DNA from: an uncultured Flavobacteriales bacterium
GTDB taxonomy: Bacteria; Bacteroidota; Bacteroidia; Flavobacteriales; BACL11
Length of the DNA stretch: 10,771 nucleotides
Direction: 5' to 3'
NCBI GenBank assembly: GCA_913047525.1
Contig: CAJWUS010000033.1
Location: forward strand, 1-10,771
A program made the position numbers and the translations under genes. Below the pieces are notes generated by a model. The model did not search any database, was not told the DNA's origin, and worked only from the letters and a program-made list of their open reading frames with translations. Position 1 is the stretch's first letter, and each line of letters opens with the position of its first letter. Below, in pieces: positions 1 to 5,009 of this stretch.

Positions 1-766
1 AAGTTCCATCTGGTATATAGTATTCATGCAATCCTTCCAAATCTTTTCTCATTGGTATCAAGTGATCAAATATAATTTTTTTCTCTTTTTCCTCATACTT
101 TACACTAATGGTAGAGGTAGCATTATACTCAATAATAAACCTTTTAGTAGTTGTTTTCCCTTTTTTAAAAATGGATGCACCAAATTTTATTTTTTCCCTG
201 CCAGAAAAATACATAACATCAATAATTTTTTTTGTACTGATATCATTGTTTCCATCCCAACCTAGTAGAGTATAGTATGTTCTACCTTTCTTTTTGATGT
301 AGATAATATCGTAATATAGTGCGCCATACCAATTATTATTGTCGAGTTGTTCATTTTCTGGCCTTCTTATGTTTTCCGAATTATCATTTAGTGTTATAAT
401 CTCATACCGTTTTTTGGATTTATTTTTATAGTGCACAAAACCAAAATACTGATAGTTTCCGTTATCCTTTCTCAGTAGCCATGTATAAATTCGAATTTTA
501 CTATCAGAGGATGTTCTTATCGATATAGTTTTAAGCGAATCAAAAGGATAGTTAAAGGAACGCTCAAATTGTAAAACTTCTTGCAGTGTGGATATAAAAG
601 CATTATTAGCTTCCGTTTTAACTGTCTGACTCTCTCCATTCATGATGGTATGTGCCATTACTTTTAGAGTATCCTCATATTCTGCAATTAGTTGTTTAGA
701 CACCTTTTGTGAGAAAACACTAATGTTTAGTATTGAAAAAAGGGTAAGAAAGAATATTTTTTTCAT
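1..766 (-). CDS. Secreted protein of unknown function, Bacteroidota family (partial, C-terminus cut by window edge)
   Basis: This reading frame is open from the ATG at 766-764 to the left edge: 255 codons with no stop, so the gene is 3'-truncated by the window. Residues 1-19 form a Sec signal peptide (Lys-Lys, a hydrophobic stretch, then VFS|Q with cleavage probably before Gln20). The mature part is rich in Lys, Tyr and Asn with no membrane segment. The segment around residues 164-173 (YTLLGWDGNN), then an I-D-V-x-Y-F motif and FGASIF (195-200), and near the end FDHL (233-236) and YIPDGT (250-255), match a pattern I recognise from widespread uncharacterised exported Bacteroidota proteins; no enzymatic motif is visible. 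It is divergent from the acyl-CoA reductase gene, with a 69-bp gap holding a promoter for each. Function unknown; a periplasmic or surface location is inferred from the signal peptide. Confidence 0.85.
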   Translation of the reverse strand, partial: MKKIFFLTLFSILNISVFSQKVSKQLIAEYEDTLKVMAHTIMNGESQTVKTEANNAFISTLQEVLQFERSFNYPFDSLKTISIRTSSDSKIRIYTWLLRKDNGNYQYFGFVHYKNKSKKRYEIITLNDNSENIRRPENEQLDNNNWYGALYYDIIYIKKKGRTYYTLLGWDGNNDISTKKIIDVMYFSGREKIKFGASIFKKGKTTTKRFIIEYNATSTISVKYEEKEKKIIFDHLIPMRKDLEGLHEYYIPDGT

Positions 767-812
767 TTTCCTGAAAATGTATGCTAAATATCTAAAATGT
801 AAATCTAAAATC

Positions 813-820
813 TATTTTTG
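813..820 (+). promoter_or_regulatory. Bacteroidota -7 box (TAnnTTTG) for the acyl-CoA reductase gene
   Basis: TATTTTTG matches the Bacteroidota housekeeping-sigma -7 consensus TAnnTTTG and ends 15 nt before the ATG at 836. No convincing -33 TTTG element is seen at the usual distance. The predicted leader is about 10 nt and A-rich. Confidence 0.55.
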
Positions 821-822
821 CA

Positions 823-830
823 CAAAGATA
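823..830 (-). promoter_or_regulatory. Bacteroidota -7 box (TAnnTTTG) for the left-edge secreted protein gene
   Basis: On the minus strand this reads TATCTTTG, an exact TAnnTTTG match, with a predicted leader of about 50 nt to the ATG at 766. It faces the plus-strand box at 813-820 across only two bases, so the two promoters overlap. Confidence 0.5.
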
Positions 831-835
831 AATAA

Positions 836-1843
836 ATGATGAGTTTAGAGGAAAGAATAAAAGCATTTAGTCAGTTGGGCCACTTTTTTTCAGATGAAAT
901 AATTGATGATTTTGCAGAAAAGTTAAAGGATGCAGAAATAAAAAATCCTTGGTTTACAGAGGAGAACACCAAAGTAGCTATAGGGGCTTGGGCAAAACTG
1001 CTGACAAGCGAAAACCTGAATGCTTGGCTATTGCCTTACCATTTAACAGATAGCCTAAAGCCAAAAAATGTGCTGATTATTATGGCAGGGAATATTCCAT
1101 TGGTGGGGTTTCATGATTTTCTTTCTGTACTAATTTCAGGGAATAGGGCGATTATCAAACTATCTTCTGAGGATAAGACGCTACTACCTTTTATTATAGA
1201 TAAACTCATTGATATTGCCCCAGAATTTAAAGATAAAATTGCCTTTACAACTGATGTGAAAGACAAACAATTTGATTCGGTAATAGCCACCGGATCTGAT
1301 ATGTCAGCCAAGTATTTTGATTATTATTTTAAAGAGGCAACAACAATAATCCGAAAAAATAGAAAGTCGGTTGCTATTTTAGATGGAACAGAAAGCAAGC
1401 AAGAACTACAAGCACTTGCCAAAGATGTATTTGCTTATTTTGGTTTGGGTTGCAGAAATGTATCTAAATTGTTTTTGCCAAAGAACTATGATTTAGACCA
1501 ATTATTTGAAGCATTTTATCCTTATCAGTATGTAATGGAACATAAGAAATATGCTAACAATTACGATTATAATAAAGCTATTTACTTGATGGGGAGTAAT
1601 GAGATTATTGAAAACGGATTCTTGCTTTTAAAGGAAGATGCCTCCATACAATCGCCACTTGCCATGTTGTATTATGAGTATTATTCCGATTTAGAAAAGG
1701 TAGAAGATTTTATTTCAGAAAATAAGCAGCAGCTGCAATGTGTGGTCTCCAAAAATGACATCCCGTTTGGACAAACACAGCAGCCCAAACTTTGGGATTA
1801 TGCAGATAGGGTAGATACCATTGACTTTTTGAGAGAGGATTAA
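836..1843 (+). CDS. Acyl-CoA reductase, LuxC family
   Basis: The 335-residue protein matches the LuxC-like acyl-CoA reductase family (aldehyde-dehydrogenase-related fold), which reduces acyl-CoA or acyl-enzyme to a fatty aldehyde with a nicotinamide cofactor. Visible landmarks are AGNIPLVG (84-91) and the following SGNRAIIKLS (101-110) in the nucleotide-binding half, ATGSD (151-155), and FGLGCRNVSKLF (202-213), whose Cys206 fits the catalytic cysteine that forms the acyl thioester. The C-terminus ends with FGQTQQP and DYADRVDTIDFL (321-332), typical of the family. The length suits the Bacteroidota members, shorter than the roughly 480-residue Vibrio LuxC. Two ATGs are adjacent (836 and 839); either could start. 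No LuxE, LuxD or luciferase gene lies in the window, so bioluminescence is not implied; a role in envelope lipid or aldehyde metabolism is inference. Its stop overlaps the convergent lipoprotein stop. Confidence 0.88.
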   Translation: MMSLEERIKAFSQLGHFFSDEIIDDFAEKLKDAEIKNPWFTEENTKVAIGAWAKLLTSENLNAWLLPYHLTDSLKPKNVLIIMAGNIPLVGFHDFLSVLISGNRAIIKLSSEDKTLLPFIIDKLIDIAPEFKDKIAFTTDVKDKQFDSVIATGSDMSAKYFDYYFKEATTIIRKNRKSVAILDGTESKQELQALAKDVFAYFGLGCRNVSKLFLPKNYDLDQLFEAFYPYQYVMEHKKYANNYDYNKAIYLMGSNEIIENGFLLLKEDASIQSPLAMLYYEYYSDLEKVEDFISENKQQLQCVVSKNDIPFGQTQQPKLWDYADRVDTIDFLRED

Positions 1844-3294
1844 TCCACAAACTCATAAGCTCCCAAATCAGGATCTTTCCTAGCGTTTTCTTCAATATCA
1901 TTTGAAAGGAAAGTAAACTTTCCAGCATCAATACAAGGAGAAGAGCTTTCTAAATGAAAATCCCTTTTGCTCTTATCCACAAATCCTGCATTTTCATTCT
2001 TAATTACATTAATGTAGTTAGATGTATTGGTGTTTTCATTTGGATCAATTTTAATAAGGCAGTGATCAAAAGAATAATTAAATATCCCATTAATATCTTC
2101 TTTGAACTCAATTTCGGTAGTCAAACTTCCATCAATAATGCAATTCACAAAATTGGCTTTCTTTAAATCCCTAATATGAATTATTCCATTTATATCTTCA
2201 TAATAATTACTTAGCAGAACTGAGTGGGTATTCCTAGTATTTAAATTCCAGAAATTTGCAAAAGTGCAATGGGTAAATTCGTATTCTCCACCGATATTGC
2301 AAACCACAGTATATTGTCCGCAATTGTTAACTACTGAATTATTTACTTGCAAATTTGCTCCTTGCCCCAAAATACCTATAGCTGACATATTCTCAACAAT
2401 GCAATTGTTTATTATAGCTGTTGGGCTATTGTTTGCTACCGTATCGGCATGGATTCCAATTGTTCCTTCTTTTACAATAGCGTAATCAAATTCATTATTC
2501 ACACTTCCTGGCATTAGCCAAATTCTGTCCCATTGCCCTGGAGAATCATCATACCAAGAATCTAATCTATCGCCTTGAAAAACTACTTTATCACCTAATG
2601 TTCCCTTTACTTTTATTGTGCCTCCTACAGATTCAGAGAATGGATTGCCCACTAGAATTCCTGAATTTTTATGCAAATAAACTTGAGTGCCTGTATTAAT
2701 TATTAGTTGACAGCCAGGATCAACAATCACATAGCCATAAATTACATGAGGAGTGTCATTATTCCAAATCTCATTGCAACTCAAAGCATGGTACCAAAAC
2801 TGTAAAGTATCCTCTCCATCTATAATTTCTCCATAAGTATTTGCAGTATGGAATTTAGCGTATTGGCCGTATGCTACCAAATCCACTTTTTGTATTTTTT
2901 CTCCTGTATTAAACTCAATATTTGCTTCTACAATGAATTGAAGGTCTTGATCATTTGGATCAATCTTTACTTCCACGAAAATAAAAATACTGTCGTTTGC
3001 TGGAATTTCTACATTTTTTGCTTCACTTCCAGAAATTCCATCTACATTCATGGCGTAAAACTTGCTGTCCTCTCCTGTAATTTTAATGTTGGTTTTTACA
3101 TCAAAATCATTTTTGTTATACACCTTCAAATGATGCGTGATAGAGCCAACAGTTGTAAAAACCGTATCAAAAAGTATCGTATCGTTCGAAAAATGTAAAG
3201 TAGCTTTTTCCCCTGAAAATACGGGCTCTTTTTTGCAAGAAAATAAGCAAATTAGCAATAAAAAAGCGATACTAAATATTTGATTTCTTTTCAT
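1840..3294 (-). CDS. Right-handed beta-helix lipoprotein, probably outer-membrane/surface
   Basis: This is a 484-residue lipoprotein. Residues 1-19 are a signal peptide ending in the lipobox LFSC, with Cys20 as the lipidated residue. It is followed by Lys-Lys-Glu, which resembles the charged export signal that sends Bacteroidota lipoproteins to the cell surface; that inference is tentative. An N-terminal beta-rich domain has the run DTILFDTVFTTVGS, recognisable from a common Bacteroidota family. From about residue 210 to 440 come short Asn-, Ile- and Gly-rich repeats (for example IINNCIVENMSAIGI) typical of parallel beta-helix coils. The C-terminus has SPCIDAG (452-458) and DPDLGAYEF (474-482), the ending common in Bacteroidota beta-helix proteins with a choice-of-anchor-type tail. 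No catalytic residues of a polysaccharide lyase can be assigned, so the ligand is unknown; carbohydrate binding or adhesion is a guess. It is divergent from rpmE2. Confidence 0.85.
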   Translation of the reverse strand: MKRNQIFSIAFLLLICLFSCKKEPVFSGEKATLHFSNDTILFDTVFTTVGSITHHLKVYNKNDFDVKTNIKITGEDSKFYAMNVDGISGSEAKNVEIPANDSIFIFVEVKIDPNDQDLQFIVEANIEFNTGEKIQKVDLVAYGQYAKFHTANTYGEIIDGEDTLQFWYHALSCNEIWNNDTPHVIYGYVIVDPGCQLIINTGTQVYLHKNSGILVGNPFSESVGGTIKVKGTLGDKVVFQGDRLDSWYDDSPGQWDRIWLMPGSVNNEFDYAIVKEGTIGIHADTVANNSPTAIINNCIVENMSAIGILGQGANLQVNNSVVNNCGQYTVVCNIGGEYEFTHCTFANFWNLNTRNTHSVLLSNYYEDINGIIHIRDLKKANFVNCIIDGSLTTEIEFKEDINGIFNYSFDHCLIKIDPNENTNTSNYINVIKNENAGFVDKSKRDFHLESSSPCIDAGKFTFLSNDIEENARKDPDLGAYEFVD

Positions 3295-3299
3295 TTGCG

Positions 3300-3307
3300 C
3301 AAAGATA
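3300..3307 (-). promoter_or_regulatory. Bacteroidota -7 box (TAnnTTTG) for the beta-helix lipoprotein gene
   Basis: The minus strand reads TATCTTTG, exact to TAnnTTTG, and ends only 5 nt before the ATG at 3294. If transcription starts 4-7 nt past the box, the mRNA would be leaderless or nearly so. No clear -33 element is seen. Confidence 0.5.
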
Positions 3308-3383
3308 ATTAGTTAATTCAGATTTCATTTATCTTATCAAACAAAAAAAAAGAAATTTAATTATGTTTTTCATCAAAACTTTT

Positions 3384-3391
3384 TAATTTTG
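3384..3391 (+). promoter_or_regulatory. Bacteroidota -7 box (TAnnTTTG) for rpmE2
   Basis: TAATTTTG followed by CAGCCC lies 24 nt upstream of the rpmE2 ATG at 3416. TTTGCA-type starts of this form are common before Bacteroidota translation genes. The -33 element is not obvious. Confidence 0.55.
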
Positions 3392-3415
3392 CAGCCCAAA
3401 TAATTTTTGACAGAA

Positions 3416-3670
3416 ATGAGAAAAGGAATACACCCAGAGGATTACAGATTAGTTGTGTTTAAAGATACTTCTAACGATTTTGCTTTTTTAACGCGTTCTT
3501 GCGCTCCAGCAAAGGAAAACATAAAATGGGAAGACGGAAAAGAATACCCACTAATAAAAATGGAGATTTCTTCTGCTTCACATCCGTTTTATACAGGAAA
3601 AATGAAATTGGTAGATACAGCTGGTAGAATTGATAAATTTAAAAGCAGATACAAGCACTTAAAGAAATAA
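3416..3670 (+). CDS. rpmE2: 50S ribosomal protein L31, type B
   Basis: The 84-residue protein begins [17 protein letters not shown] and contains [20 protein letters not shown] (50-69) and GRIDKF, all highly conserved in L31. The insertion between the two halves and the lack of the paired zinc-binding cysteines (only a single Cys is present) mark it as the type B, zinc-independent form that Bacteroidota normally use. It binds the 50S subunit and bridges it to the 30S head. The ATG at 3416 was chosen over the in-frame TTG at 3407 because homologues start at this Met and the extension is only three residues. It stands alone, with its own promoter upstream and a hairpin terminator 20 nt after the stop. 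Confidence 0.96.
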   Translation: MRKGIHPEDYRLVVFKDTSNDFAFLTRSCAPAKENIKWEDGKEYPLIKMEISSASHPFYTGKMKLVDTAGRIDKFKSRYKHLKK

Positions 3671-3689
3671 GTCGCTTTTTTAATAATTA

Positions 3690-3720
3690 AAAAACCCTGC
3701 ACCAAAAGTGTGGGGTTTTT
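3690..3720 (+). terminator. Rho-independent terminator after rpmE2
   Basis: A 13-bp stem (3690-3702 with 3708-3720) closes a 5-nt CAAAA loop. Two of the pairs are G-U wobbles; the rest are Watson-Crick, with a C/G core (ACCC against GGGT) flanked by an A run on the left and a T run on the right. The A/T flanks would let it work in either direction. It begins 20 nt after the rpmE2 stop. Confidence 0.9.
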
Positions 3721-3723
3721 CTT

Positions 3724-3731
3724 TACATTTG
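3724..3731 (+). promoter_or_regulatory. Bacteroidota -7 box (TAnnTTTG) for the GlmU-like gene
   Basis: TACATTTG lies 17 nt before the ATG at 3749 and only 3 nt after the rpmE2 terminator, so any -33 contact would fall inside the terminator hairpin DNA. The leader would be about 10 nt and T/A-rich. Confidence 0.5.
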
Positions 3732-3748
3732 TATTTTATTTTTTTAAG

Positions 3749-4906
3749 ATGAACACCATACTTTTTGATCATAACAGAGAAGCATTTTTACCTTTAACTT
3801 ATACGCGCCCTATTGCCGATTTAAGAATCGGAATTGTAACGATTAAAGAAAAATGGGAGCATCATTTTTCTTCCGTGAGCGTAAAAACAGAAGATTATTT
3901 ATCTGCTAAATTTCCAATAACTCTGACTGCCGAAAATCTTTGGATTAACGCACAAGTTCTGCCTAATCAAGATATTGTTGATGAGATAAATGCTTTACAA
4001 AAAGGAGAAGTTTTAGTAAAAGGCGATACGCCTATTGCTTTTATTTCTGAAAAATTTGATATGGGATCTCTTCAGGAAAAAGAGTCAAAACGTAATTTTA
4101 CTCTCCTCTATCACATTTGGGAGATTTTTAGCCAAAACGGAGAGGAAATTAAAAATGATTTTGAAAGAATCACAAAAGGAAGGAAATCACAAGAACTAGA
4201 TAAATTAAGTGTAAAAGTTGGAGGCTATCCGCTTTTTATTGAGGAAGGAGCAAAAGTAGAGTCTGCTTTCTTGAATTGTAAGAAAGGCCCAATCTATATT
4301 GGAAAAGATACAGAAATTATGGAAGGGTCTATGGTAAGAGGTCCTTTTGCTATGTGTAATGATTCAGTTTTAAAAATGGGATCAAAAATTTATAGCAATA
4401 CCACTTTAGGACCTTTCTGTAAAGTAGGAGGAGAGGTAAATAATGTTGTTTTTATGGGGTATAGCAATAAAGGACATGATGGTTTCTTAGGTAATTCAGT
4501 AATTGGAGAATGGTGCAATCTCGGTGCTGACAGCAATAATTCAAACCTTAAAAATAATTATGCAGAAGTAAAACTTTGGAATTATATAACACAGAAATTT
4601 GTTAATACTGGTTTGCAATTTTGTGGACTTATTATGGGTGACCATAGTAAATGCGGAATAAATAGTATGTTTAACACCGGAACAGTGGTAGGTGTATGTG
4701 CTAATATTTTTGGAGCGGGTTTCCCAAGAAATTTTATTCCTTCTTTTAGTTGGGGAGGGTCTGCTGGTTTTTCTACTTACAAAACTGAGAAAGCATTTGA
4801 AGTTGCTGAAATAGTGATGCAAAGAAGAAACAAAAGTTTTGATGAACAGGAAGAAAACATTCTATCCCATATTTTCGAACTAACTAAAACTTACAGAAAG
4901 GCCTAA
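3749..4906 (+). CDS. GlmU-like putative sugar nucleotidyltransferase / acyltransferase (Bacteroidota alternative GlmU family)
   Basis: The protein has 385 residues. The N-terminal half begins with MNTILFDHNREAFLPLTYTR and continues PIADLRIGI (21-29), the hallmark of the Bacteroidota family annotated as putative UDP-GlcNAc diphosphorylase / glucosamine-1-phosphate acetyltransferase. It lacks the usual GxGTRM loop of classical pyrophosphorylases and instead has a short TRPIADLR motif. Residues about 155-330 form a left-handed beta-helix of hexapeptide repeats, with the conserved run GHDGFLGNSVIGEWCNLGAD (242-261), then MGDHSKCGINSMFNTGTVVG (296-315) and PSFSWGG (331-337). The likely role is making UDP-GlcNAc or another activated sugar in the cytoplasm for peptidoglycan and LPS, but this is a family-level inference. 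The ATG at 3749 was chosen because the upstream in-frame GTG (3710) lies in the terminator and would add a hydrophobic tail absent from the family. Confidence 0.88.
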   Translation: MNTILFDHNREAFLPLTYTRPIADLRIGIVTIKEKWEHHFSSVSVKTEDYLSAKFPITLTAENLWINAQVLPNQDIVDEINALQKGEVLVKGDTPIAFISEKFDMGSLQEKESKRNFTLLYHIWEIFSQNGEEIKNDFERITKGRKSQELDKLSVKVGGYPLFIEEGAKVESAFLNCKKGPIYIGKDTEIMEGSMVRGPFAMCNDSVLKMGSKIYSNTTLGPFCKVGGEVNNVVFMGYSNKGHDGFLGNSVIGEWCNLGADSNNSNLKNNYAEVKLWNYITQKFVNTGLQFCGLIMGDHSKCGINSMFNTGTVVGVCANIFGAGFPRNFIPSFSWGGSAGFSTYKTEKAFEVAEIVMQRRNKSFDEQEENILSHIFELTKTYRKA

Positions 4907-4910
4907 TCTT

Positions 4911-4941
4911 TGCCATTTCCTAAAAAAGAAATCCTTTGGCA
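4911..4941. repeat. Imperfect inverted repeat overlapping the lon -24 element
   Basis: TGCC (4911-4914) and ATTTC (4915-4919) pair with GAAAT (4928-4932) and GGCA (4938-4941) across an A-rich loop, with a CCTTT bulge on the right arm. The right outer arm is the GGCA of the sigma-54 -24 element. The hairpin is short and lacks a following T run, so it is not called a terminator. Confidence 0.3.
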
Positions 4942-4952
4942 CACCCTTTGCA
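4937..4952 (+). promoter_or_regulatory. Sigma-54 (RpoN) -24/-12 promoter for lon
   Basis: TGGCACACCCTTTGCA matches the sigma-54 consensus TGGCACG-N4-TTGCW at every position except the seventh (A for G). The invariant GG (4938-4939) and GC (4950-4951) are separated by exactly 10 nt, as sigma-54 requires. Transcription would start near 4962, about 48 nt before the lon ATG at 5010. No TAnnTTTG box is seen in this 103-bp gap. Sigma-54 promoters need an enhancer-binding ATPase; its gene and binding sites are not visible here. Confidence 0.75.
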
Positions 4953-4985
4953 ATAGTATATAAATAGCAAAATAAAGTATTACAC

Positions 4986-4998
4986 TGACATATTGTCA
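4986..4998. repeat. 13-bp perfect dyad in the lon leader
   Basis: TGACA-TAT-TGTCA is a perfect 5-bp inverted repeat with a 3-nt centre, 11 nt before the lon ATG and downstream of the predicted sigma-54 start site. It could be an operator or, less likely given its length, a small leader hairpin. No specific regulator can be named. Confidence 0.4.
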
Positions 4999-5009
4999 AA
5001 ACAAAAATT

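Noticed and set aside
26..839. Two short plus-strand ORFs (26-265 and 642-839)
   Set aside because: They lie antisense to the continuous 255-codon secreted-protein frame on the minus strand (the second runs on into the promoter gap), and their translations look like Phe/Ile-rich shadows without family motifs.
3407..3415. TTG start extending rpmE2 by three residues
   Set aside because: L31 homologues begin at the Met-Arg/Lys-Lys-Gly-Ile-His motif, which is the ATG at 3416.
3710..3748. GTG start extending the GlmU-like protein by 13 residues
   Set aside because: The GTG lies inside the terminator hairpin and upstream of the predicted promoter, and the extension is a Phe-rich read-through of T runs.
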